Shown here piece after piece: positions 33,642-42,045 of a stretch of DNA of 43,479 nt. Under the pieces are notes generated by a model. That model did not search any database. It was not told the origin of the DNA and saw nothing but the letters and a program-made list of their open reading frames with translations. Position 1 is the stretch's first letter. Each line of letters begins with the position of its first letter. The stretch spans positions 9,822-53,300 of the forward strand of contig JAHWDD010000060.1 of assembly GCA_023897205.1 (NCBI GenBank), in the 5' to 3' direction. The DNA is from Exophiala sp. HKRS030 (lineage: Eukaryota; Ascomycota; Eurotiomycetes; Chaetothyriales; Herpotrichiellaceae). The position numbers and the translations under genes were made by a program.

Positions 33642-34222
33642 ACATCATAGGCTGTCCCAGCCGCCGATCATGTGGCAGCTATGCAGCGTTCGACTTTGAG
33701 TAGGGTACCCCTACTAACAATCATAATATCTGTTCTGTATCTGTTCTACGTGTCGGACCCTTCCCGGTCCTCCTGTGTTTCTGTTTATCAATGAACACTC
33801 GTCTGCGCCGGTGTATTGTATTGTCGCGGGCGAGGCCGGCTGGAATTGATCTTCGGTCCCCGTCCAATCCGTGTTCTGTTTGGTTGTAATGCTATCGCTG
33901 GGGGCTGCCGAGCGTCTGGCCGGCCCCAGTGCGATAGCCACTGATTGGGAGTGCGCTGCATGAAGTGCAGATGTACTGTATGGGAAGTAGGTGTGGTGTG
34001 CGAGGCTTGCTCGTTGATGCTTCTCGGGTCAATGCTCGCTTTCGACCATCGAGACACCATCGGCAGCCAGACGCGTCGCCACGGCGTCCTTCGCGGAGAT
34101 GGCGTGCCACGATGTCGGCGAGCTGTGGAAGTGGCAGTGTGTGATGCGTCTGAAAGGTATTTTCTGAGCTATGGGTGGTGTTGGTAGTAATAGCATGATT
34201 CGATATGGTGACTTCCTGAAGT

Positions 34223-34777
34223 GTGTTCTCTGTGTGATCGACCATCTCTTCCCCGTCAACTCCGCCTCTTCACCGTGTACTCTTCAGCTTCCGATGCCGT
34301 AAACTATAGTCGGGCAGGAAGATGGAGTGACAAAGTCCATCTTCCATCCAGGGGCGTACATGGAAGAGGCACCGCTCTCTTCCCGCGTACTGGTACTGTA
34401 TGTTGGGTGTTTCGGGAGGCTCGGAAGGTGATTTTCGACGTGTCGACGCGTCCTTGATGAAGGAGGTGGAGGAGGTGGAGGAGATGGATGTGCCTGAAGA
34501 TGCGTTCTGTATTGTACGTGATGAGGAGTGTTCTGTGTTGTGCGTGATCGCAGTGATGTCGTGCTAATTATATGCCTCTTATTAATTCCGCCTCTTCGTC
34601 GCGTTTCTTCACGCTCTGATACTGTAAACTGCGGTCGGGCAAGAAAACGGGGGACTCAAGTCCGTTCTCCATCGTTGGGCGTACATGAAAGGGGCGCCAC
34701 TCCCTTCCCGCGTACTGGTACTGTATGTTGGGTGTTTCGTGAGGTGCAGAGGGTGGTTTTCGGGACTTCGACGCGTC
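34223..34777. repeat. Degenerate direct duplication, about 325-bp period
   Basis: Unit 1 spans about 34223-34452 and unit 2 about 34528-34777. They share many blocks, including a 35-base exact match (34380-34414 with 34705-34739) and CGACGCGTC near each end (34444 and 34769). The offset is a constant 325 bp in the right half and slightly shorter on the left. Both translate to similar but unrecognised peptides, so the unit may once have been coding or part of a mobile element. Confidence 0.85.
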
Positions 34778-35180
34778 GTTCGTGAGAGGATCACCGCGTT
34801 GTTGAGCTCCTCCTGGCACTCAGAGACAGCCAGACTGTTTCTCTGAGAGTTCCCAGCGGACACCACGTGGAGGTGGGAGCTCGTCGTCCGCCAGTCAGAA
34901 ACCGTTTTCCTGTGATGTACTTTTGGGCCAGGAAAGGAACGCAATGGCGCCTCTGCCATAGGTATTTACTTCACTGTTTTCCAATGCAGCAAGAACAGTT
35001 GCCCAGATACCCTGTATTCCGATATAGTGAGCAGCCAGCCAAGGCTAATGCACCCTAATATGTGGCCACAATCAAATATTCGGGGATCGATTTGACTAAT
35101 GCTTGATCCAGAGCAAAATGTGAATGGAGAAGTTGGTGGTTGTAGTCGATACTAGAATGAGGTTTGAACATATTGAATGT

Positions 35181-35930
35181 TTAACCTCTGTTCGCAAACC
35201 CTGACAGCCAATGAACAGTAGCTTTCCTTCCCTGCAACACGGCATCTTGTTCACCCTGGGTTTCGTTGCTTCATCGCATGAAACATCCATGTTCCATACC
35301 CGGAAAGTGCTGGTAGTCAAAGGGTATCCCGAGGCAGGGGAGCACGCGAAACGTATGCTGTTTCAGCTCTTCTGTGTACATTGGATCGTGCTCGACTGCA
35401 AGAAGTTGCACAGGCACCGCGACTTCGTCGATGTCTTTCTTGGTCAAAAACGTCCGGTGTCCGACGGAGATAGAGTCGACAAAGGCAGGTGATGGCCCTT
35501 GGAGCCCAATCGGAATGCTCCCTCACCACCGAAGCAAAACCCCAACCGCATGGAGCGTCGTGTATTTGGCCCTCAGAGCTTTTGCAACCTCAAATCTTTC
35601 AGGTTCCCGGGCGTAACGGTTGTTCTTCTCCATGAATTTATTGAGTTCAAGCTTGGAAAAGTCTCCACTCAGGAAGACTTCCCGTGAGAGCTCATGTCCA
35701 CCGAAGAAGTCGGGAACGTAGACGGTGGCACCAGCATCACTTGCGTAGTGGTCGGCCAGCAGTCGCGTGTTTGGAAATTTCCATCCAAAAAGATCATGAA
35801 TAATCACTACCGCCGTCTCCTTGCTGCTTCTGGAGACGCAAGTATTGAGGCCAGCGATCTCTCCTTCCTGTCCTGTCGGTTGCCTCTTCCATTCACTCCC
35901 TGTGAGGCAGCAAGTCGAGATCGACATCAT
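35181..35930 (-). pseudogene. Dienelactone hydrolase-family protein, broken
   Basis: The start MMSISTCCLTGSEW (35930) is followed by TAVVIIHDLFGWKFPNTRLL, then TVYVPDFFGGHELSREVF. Catalytic elements are all visible but in different frames: nucleophile loop GFCFGG, Asp in VEHDPMY and His in PGMEHGCFM. Breaks are an extra base in the C-run 35540-35543 (plus strand), a missing base near 35481-35483, and TGA at 35271-35273 after GCFMR. The end is a TAA at 35181-35183. Corrected length is about 249 aa, usual for fungal DLH proteins. These alpha/beta hydrolases cleave lactones or esters; a role in opening or trimming a polyketide is inference. Confidence 0.88.
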
Positions 35931-36669
35931 GTAAAGTATCTGAGGAGATGGGAGAAGATTGCACGCACGGCAGCACTTAACACCCAGAAGAGGTTCAAGA
36001 ATCGAAAAATGGACTTTCAAGTGACTTTGGTAAATTACAGTAGATAAATTACAGTGAAGAAGCCTCGGATGGGGCTCGTCCGTACCCATGCATCCGTTTC
36101 CACGCTTCCGTTTTCAGGCGGTCGTGTGTAGAACAAAGTCGGAATCGGGATATCTTGGGACCGACAATTACTCCTCAGTCGTACAGAACGGATTCTGGGC
36201 ATGTCCCTGCCCCGGTGGGTTGCATATGGTAAGTCTGTCGTTCCTCTGTGAACGGCGATCACAAATTATGAACATTCAAGAATACAGGACTTGCATGAAC
36301 AATGAGATCGATCTCAGGTTGACACAGAGGAGCTCCACGTGGGGACCAATCGGAGTGCTACCAACATCCAAGCAAAGATGCACCGTGCTCTCGACCCTAG
36401 TGCTCGTCCAAGTATGTCACTGCGTGGCCGCGTCATCCACCCTCTGTTTCAATTGAGATCGCTGGTACTGTACTCCGTAAATTGCTGCAGAATAAGGGTC
36501 TTTCAGGTCTAAAAATTCGCTAGATCAAGGTAGGGTCTCATCCGACCTAGGACGGTCCTTTCCTAGTTACGCATATGCTGTCGAAAGCTCACCCTCGGAT
36601 TACGTCCTGGGATATGACCAAAATCATCGGGGAAGTCGTCCGCTTGAAGTAAGCGGACTTAAGATGTTC
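35931..36669. other. Intergenic, possible faint second DLH trace
   Basis: Short segments (about 36330-36380) resemble the DLH nucleophile region at 35500-35560 at perhaps 60% over 45 bases, too little for a call. Otherwise nothing is recognised. Confidence 0.35.
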
Positions 36670-36900
36670 GTTGACTCCAGCTAGAAATGATCAGGAGCAG
36701 GTTCCTATTTCCAGCGATCTCGTACAGCCGGACAGAGAACGTTCTATCCTGTTGTTCCATCAAGACCGCGCGTCCTTTTGTCAAACCTCGTAGGGATTAT
36801 ATTTCCATTCAGAAGGGACAAACATTACGTCAAGGGAGAATCACAAGCCTCTCGATATGCTCGCCCAGAAGAGCTTGGTTCGAAACTATGTATATCACTT
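36670..36900 (-). pseudogene. ABM-domain monooxygenase, decayed copy
   Basis: The plus-strand bases align block by block with 37260-37470, the next ABM gene. Examples are AGGAGCAGGTTCCTATTTCC against AGGAGTAGGTTACTCTTTCC, and the following CTCGTACAG against CTCATACAG. Translated pieces such as GEHIERLVIL and EIAGNRNLLL match DEHIEGPVTL and ESAGKSNLLL, but they lie in different frames with stops. It is a tandem duplicate of the 37111-37485 gene in advanced decay, same strand. Confidence 0.8.
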
Positions 36901-37110
36901 CTCTATATCCGTGCAAGCGGACCCCGGGAGGAGCGACTATTTAGGCCTGAAGACGTCTTGAATCGTCTTTAGACCTAGCTTCCTGATGTCTCGACGATAC
37001 AACCTCTCCAATAACTTTTTGCAACCGTGAGAAAAGTTTCCTGAAGCAAATTTCCGTTAGATCTTGTTGACCACCGTGTCCAGCAGATACTTACTCGGCC
37101 TGGTCCCTTC

Positions 37111-37485
37111 TTAATTAGCTAGACACACATTTTCGACAGCTCGCTTCTGGACCAAATGCTGAGATACAACCAGATCTCTGGGGTAGTTGTCAAACATCTT
37201 CTGGAAGATAGGATTGAAATAGGCAGTCTTGAAGTGCTCCTTAGATTCCCAGATGGCAATATTAAGGAGTAGGTTACTCTTTCCGGCGCTCTCATACAGT
37301 TGAACTGAAATTGCTCCAGGTTGTTGCTGCATCAGGAGCGCGTCCTTTCGCCAGACCTTACAGACGTCCTCTTTTTGTCCGGCGGGGACCAGCATGACAT
37401 CAAGCAGGGTAACAGGCCCTTCGATATGTTCATCGAGTTGCTGAAGTAGGGGAAGTTGCCCGTCGAATGGGCGAAAGATCGGCAT
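37111..37485 (-). CDS. ABM-domain monooxygenase, copy 2 (divergent)
   Basis: Intact 124-aa frame, MPIFRPFDGQLPLLQQLDEH to KRAVENVCLAN. The ABM-type fold is seen in GPVTLLDVMLVPAGQKEDV, the AISVQLYESAGKSNLLLNIA strand pair, AIWESKEHFKTAYFNPIFQK and a closing FDNYPRDLVVSQHLV. The DAMLKAQ-type Lys/Gln-rich helix of copies 1 and 3 is replaced by DALLMQQQPGAIS, so it is a separate subgroup. It is divergently arranged with copy 3 (467 bp between start codons), suggesting a shared regulatory region. Confidence 0.8.
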   Translation of the reverse strand: MPIFRPFDGQLPLLQQLDEHIEGPVTLLDVMLVPAGQKEDVCKVWRKDALLMQQQPGAISVQLYESAGKSNLLLNIAIWESKEHFKTAYFNPIFQKMFDNYPRDLVVSQHLVQKRAVENVCLAN

Positions 37486-37952
37486 TTTCTAGGAGGTCGT
37501 GATCTGGTATCACTATGTGCTCAAAGTGTACTCTGCTTGTTTGTTTACTGTAACAATATGCTGCATACTACAGGGCAGGACAGCACAGAAGGGTCAGGGA
37601 ACTGATGGTTTTGTTTGTCGGGTGATGCCACCGGTGGGAGGGTAAAGTAGCTGAGATTTGGACCCTAAGTGTTCCGGATGTCTCTGCTCTCTTGATCGGA
37701 ACGGAGCATTAACCTCTCATTCGAAGTGAAGTCGGAAGCATCCGAGGCTTCGGTTCCCTCCCGAAGCTGAGGTAGTCTCTTCGGTAATTGCTGTCGGTAG
37801 ACGTATCTGGGCACAAAAATTTATGACACATGCATCATTGAGCGACAGGCCTCTTATGATTAGGGTATATAAGATCGGGCAAAGTACCTCGCTCGTTATT
37901 TCAACCCGGCACGAACTCAATCTCAAACATACGAAAAGGATACTGTTCCATC
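37486..37952. promoter_or_regulatory. Bidirectional intergenic region between ABM copies 2 and 3
   Basis: A divergent promoter region of 467 bp. A TATATAA box lies at 37866-37872, 81 bp before the ATG of copy 3, the usual spacing in fungi. I see no clear zinc-cluster palindrome. Co-expression of the two flanking genes is inference. Confidence 0.55.
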
Positions 37953-38336
37953 ATGTCCACAAACCTTACCGTCCACGATCTTCCTGGCACTGCTTTGTCA
38001 TTTAGGGACCAACTTAGTGCCCCGACGGGTCCCGTCACTTTGATAAATACGTTTGTCCTGGCATCGCCCGGTTTAGAAGAAGCGTTTCTAGCTCATTGGA
38101 CCGAAGACGCTAGATTTATGAAAGCTCAAGACGGCATGCTCAAGGCACAACTGCATCGGGGAGTTGGAAACAACAACGTGTTTATCAACGTGGCAACTTG
38201 GGAAACTATTGAACAATTCCGCCGGGCACAAATGAGTCCAGAGTTTCAGAAAAGCCTCGAGGGTTACCCCCCAGGGACTTCAATGTTCCCAGTTCTTACG
38301 ACTAGGGCCGCCGTCCCAGGAGTTTGCCTTGATTAG
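37953..38336 (+). CDS. ABM-domain monooxygenase, copy 3
   Basis: Intact 127-aa protein beginning MSTNLTVHDLPGTALSFRDQ, closely related to copy 1 at 32887-33264. Both share the KAQDGMLKAQLHRGVG block, NVFINVATWETIEQFRRA and FPVLTTRAAVPGVC. The fold is an ABM/dimeric alpha-beta barrel without cofactor motifs. It is on the plus strand with its own TATA box. Near-identical sequence blocks and opposite orientation to copy 1 suggest an inverted duplication across about 4.5 kb. The substrate is unknown, probably a pathway polyketide. Confidence 0.88.
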   Translation: MSTNLTVHDLPGTALSFRDQLSAPTGPVTLINTFVLASPGLEEAFLAHWTEDARFMKAQDGMLKAQLHRGVGNNNVFINVATWETIEQFRRAQMSPEFQKSLEGYPPGTSMFPVLTTRAAVPGVCLD

Positions 38337-39150
38337 AGGACAGAATATTGATCTAATTAGCAATTTCTGAAATAGGTTCGTTGTCCTTCTCATATCCTCG
38401 AACGTCTTAGCTAAGGGAGCTTAGCACTACTTTCCGCATCATGATAGATGCCAAATGCAGTATGCTATAAGGATATCGTTGGGGTCCTAAATCACTTGCT
38501 TTGACGTTGGGATGCTGGAGGATGACAATAGCTCCAATGTTAGCACCTTTCAAAGAGGTCCTTGTTTTCGTCCTATTCAAGTCTTATTCTTGCCTAAAAT
38601 TTCAAATTCTCCCCGGTGGTCATTTCATCATGGCCTCAAAATTCTGAATTAACCTCGTGGCTGGATCTTGCGATCTGCTGGCGATATAGCTGCTATAGCA
38701 GGAGATGTTCTGAAGCCTCATAGTTTAGGATAAGTGTCAACGACGGGATGTCGACCCCTATGCAAGGTACCAACAGGTGTATATACGCCTCGACAGACAG
38801 AATCAGGGCGTCTTTGCGTCGTATCAGGCCTATGCAAATGTATCAACCTTGACTACCATAAAAAGGTCCGGCACAGTCAACTTGAGACGGTTCAACGCTC
38901 TTAATCTCGAAGCTAAAGCCCTTACTAATGGCCACCTGTCTGCAATGGCGCAAGCTTCGCATCCTCGACTCCGGCAGAACTCACAAACTTGACGATGAGA
39001 CAGACATGTGTCAACGACCGGTTCGTGACAGCCAGACACTCGCACAAAGCATGCTACTGTACCCCTGTCCTTATACAATGTAGCTGGCTAAAAGCCCTGA
39101 GAACCTTGCGCTCACCGGTCCTTTCCGAAGGACCTCTGCAGCTGATCGCG
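38337..39150. other. Intergenic between convergent genes
   Basis: No coding pattern is seen in about 800 bp, only short chance frames on both strands. Confidence 0.45.
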
Positions 39151-40565
39151 CTACAGGGGTAGGCCTACCGTGGTGGATAGATTGAACTGTGCCTGCCCGA
39201 ACCTTTTCGGGAGCTCTTGGTCTCCACTATTCACCCTTGCAAACAAATCCTGTCTCTCCTTCGTCGTTTCTTGGTCGTCGTCCTTTAGGCGGCGACAATT
39301 CGCCCTCGCAATAGGATTCGTTAAAAAGAATCTGGCCCGCCGTTGTTCCGAGTAGTCGGTCAGCAAGGATTGGGATCCGCCCAGAACCAGAATTTGCTTG
39401 AGAGTTCGCCCAATGTGAGCAGCATCAAGTAGGCTTGTGGTAAGGCCCAGTCCGCCGATTGGGTTTGTCAACTATGCATCAATAGAATATTTAGCGGCTG
39501 CAATTGCGCAAATAACCCGAAAGCGACAAGGAGGAGTCGCTGCTGAGGAAGGCGTACAGGGCATCGTACTGACGTGTGCCGAATCACCAGCCAGGATCAC
39601 TCTGCCCTCGACAAACTTCGCGGCACACAGCTGGTGCATCTCATAAGCAGCGACTCTGGTGATCTCGAAGTCTTCTACTGGGTCAGGGATGATCCTGGGG
39701 ATTACTTCTCTCGCTCTCTTCATCAGCATGCCACCGGTCCAGTCCCCAGACCCACCTTCTTTCGAGGATATTGCAAAGTTGATGCGCCAGTTGTGCTCCG
39801 GTAACTTGATGACCACGCCCCAGAGCTCGGGGTCCACGGTGAAATTGGCCTCGCCAAACGGTGCCATCTTCCGGGTGTCATAGATGACTTTAGCAGTGAT
39901 GATGGTGTAATCGTCCCAAGACCATCCCTCAAATGGTATCCCTACCAATTTCCTGGTCGCACTTCTACCATCATCGGCACCGATGAGGTACTGAGACCGG
40001 TGTGTAAATGAATCGCCTCCGTCAGCAGGCTCGAAAATCGCAGTTACATGATCGGGAGATGATCGTAATCCAACCAACTTGGCCCCAAAATGGACGGTGA
40101 CTTGGGGATATCGTTCGAGGTGTTTTAGGATGATGTCGGCGAGGTCATATTGTTCCAGCTGGACGCCGAAGTATCCCGGGGGAAATTAGACCAGAGCGAG
40201 CAACTCGCCCTTAGGGTTCCTCCATTGAAAGCCGAAGCTCTTCTCGCCAGCACTGTAGACATCTTCGTAGATTCCGGTCTTCTTGAATTCGTCCAACACG
40301 ACAGGGAACTACCTGCACCGCATGCTTAGCCAGGAAATAGAAATTTGAAGGGTTCATTGGTGGTAATCTACCTTGCCACCTTAGGATTGCGCAGAACTTT
40401 CGATTCGAGTTCGAAAACAGAGGTGGTGATGCCGGCCTGGCCAAGCATTAGAGCGCTGTATAGCCCAACCGGGCCTCCGCCCACGATGGTCACGTCGCTT
40501 TCTGCCTGATGCTCTTAGTAAAATGCCTGTTTCACCGCTCGGAGATCCCATACATTGGCTTGCAT
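39151..40565 (-). pseudogene. FAD-dependent aromatic-ring monooxygenase, three stops
   Basis: A class A flavin monooxygenase (PheA/TfdB-like). Exons are 40565-40372, 40312-39574 and 39471-39151 with GTAGAT...GCAG and GTCAGT...ATAG introns, which join in frame. Visible motifs are the FAD GxGxxG-type GGGPVGLYSALMLGQAG with Glu ending the second strand (FELES), the YLIGADDGRSATRKLVG region (DG motif) and GDSAHLTNPIGGLGLTT, the second FAD-binding GD. In-frame stops are TAA (40515-40517, before EHQAESDV), TAG (40309-40311) and TAA (40186-40188). Corrected length is about 417 aa, shorter than many relatives that carry a thioredoxin-like tail. It would hydroxylate a phenolic polyketide. All three lesions are substitutions, unlike the indels elsewhere. 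Confidence 0.9.
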
Positions 40566-41310
40566 TGTTATTCGCACCGTCCAAAAAATGCTTTTGTTCA
40601 CTGAGTTCGATCCAGGAGCCGCTCTGACGGGCTGACCGTATCTTTGGATCTGCGTGACTTTATTATTCGGCGCTTTCATGCGCCTCGAGTGGCTTTTCAG
40701 AGCTGTCGATGCCACCTATTCCAACGTGAAGCCCGAATTCCTCGCAACGTTCCATACTTCCGTCACCAGCCGCCGCTCCGTTTCGTATGTAGCCATCAGA
40801 TGACCACTGGGATAACCCCGGGGTCGCTGAGCTTGTCCGAGGCTCTGCGGGTTCGAACATCCAAGATGAGAATCCTAGGTCGGAATCGGTGTCTTTCCAG
40901 GCCGAGCCAAGTTTGGGTCGTCGGTCAAATGGCTCCGGCTCCATCCAGTTTGTGGGGAGTCTATAGCTGTGGGACCTCCGGTCTGGCACACCCTCGTCTC
41001 AACTCTTTCCACCGCCTTATTCCCTTCCTGTACTCCTGAATTTCCACAGGTATTCGGCATGACGGAGCCATAGACGGCGTGAAGGGAAGGTTTCAGAAGC
41101 TCGCTGGACCTGTGGGCAACAAGCTGAGTCTTTTTGATTCCCACCTGTTTTGCAACAACCACGCCGCGTAGACTGGGCTTCGGTATGTTGTGAACGGCAT
41201 CTTCGTGGGGTCTGTGTAAGCCGTTCCACGCTCTAGGACCTCCCATTGAGAGACGGCAATAGGGTAATATTTTGTGGCTTCCTGCAAAACCCAGCCTATC
41301 AGTAATTTCA
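40566..41310. other. Unassigned frames on the minus strand
   Basis: Overlapping minus-strand frames (40663-40989, 40875-41246, 41093-41311) have protein-like patches such as PTKMPFTTYRSPVYAAWLL and QVGIKKTQLVAHRSSELLKP, in different frames. This may be a decayed gene. I do not recognise a family. Confidence 0.3.
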
Positions 41311-41335
41311 CGAACGATTCACGGTGAATCGTTCG
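41311..41335. repeat. Perfect 25-bp palindrome
   Basis: The arms CGAACGATTCAC and GTGAATCGTTCG are exact reverse complements around a central G (41323). A related half-site, GTGGATCATTCG, lies at 41377-41388 (10 of 12 matches). It could be a binding site for a dimeric regulator or the end of a small mobile element; nothing here decides. Confidence 0.9.
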
Positions 41336-41736
41336 AAAGCACCAATCAGATAAGGGTTATTTACCCCACAGACACCGTGGATCATTCGAAAAACGCACCG
41401 TGAGATTTCTGTCGTTCAGATCTATGGCGGCGACGGCGACGGCGCCGAAATAGTTCTTGAACTTAATGGTAAAACTCCTAGCCGTGTCCGTCTTCCCCAA
41501 TCACCCAAACCCAAACAACCACAACGCGACAAAAGGAGAAACATAAGAAGCAAGCCGAAGATTATCTGATCGACCTTCTCAATCGGGCTGCCACTGATTG
41601 CTTCGGTGATGATGACGATAACGGCGCCGAATACGACAATCTCGTAAACCGTGTGCTCGATGTCATACTCAACGCAGGAGAACGGATATTCGCAAAGGTG
41701 GCACCCACACCAATTTTCAGTCCTTCTACGCACACC
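41336..41736. other. Intergenic before the LTR complex
   Basis: Open frames on both strands (minus 41422-41733, 103 codons; plus patch DLLNRAATDCFGDDDDNGAE at about 41570-41630). Neither resembles a known family. It might be a captured fragment of a mobile element next to the LTR pair. Confidence 0.3.
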
Positions 41737-41820
41737 TGTTAAAGATTCAGTTCAGATGCCCTCCGACGTGGGATGATAGGGAGAAAGATTAGTCATTTCT
41801 TGGTCATCATTGTAAATACA
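41737..41820 (-). mobile_element. Inverted 3' fragment of a family-1 LTR
   Basis: These 84 bp are the reverse complement of the last part of the short-subfamily LTR (copies B and C), from TGTTAAAGATTCAG to GTAAATACA. It is joined head-on to the complete copy D, forming an inverted arrangement without a target duplication. The rest of this LTR is absent. Confidence 0.9.
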
Positions 41821-42045
41821 TGTTGAGGATATGAGATTATGCTCAGGCTCGAGATGATTTCCATTAATTCGGTTTTTTTTTTTTTTTTTTTCCACAAACA
41901 TGGCTCCCATGCTGCACATATATATACACGCTCTCAGAGGGAGATTCCGCAGGCTGGAACGTATTTACAATGATGACCAAGAAATGACTAATCCTCCTCC
42001 TTGTCATCTCCCACATCCGAAGGTATCTGGATCAAATCTTCAACA
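41821..42045 (+). mobile_element. Solo LTR, family 1, copy D (long subfamily)
   Basis: A 225-bp copy with TGTTGAGGAT and TCTTCAACA ends, nearly identical to copy A except for a shorter T-tract. The flanks are ATACA and GATTA, so there is no target duplication. The left flank is the inverted LTR fragment and the right flank is LINE sequence. It either inserted with a deletion or recombined. Confidence 0.92.

Larger units (their letters stand above)
33265..35180. other. Repeat-rich intergenic stretch
   Basis: It contains a TGAT microsatellite (33613-33640), a compositionally distinct GC-rich section (33700-34200) and a duplicated roughly 325-bp unit (34223-34777). No gene is recognised on either strand. 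Some minus-strand frames are long but low in complexity. Part may come from an old mobile element that I cannot classify. Confidence 0.45.

Noticed and set aside
33720..34245. Copia gag or LTR at the GC-rich segment
   Set aside because: A TGTTAGTAGG start can be imagined on the minus strand, but no matching end, duplication or gag/pol motif was found.
36330..36400. Second dienelactone hydrolase remnant
   Set aside because: Similarity to 35500-35560 is short and about 60% by eye; not enough to call.
41422..41733. Membrane protein gene on the minus strand
   Set aside because: Hydrophobic run in an otherwise unrecognised frame next to LTR sequence; no family support.
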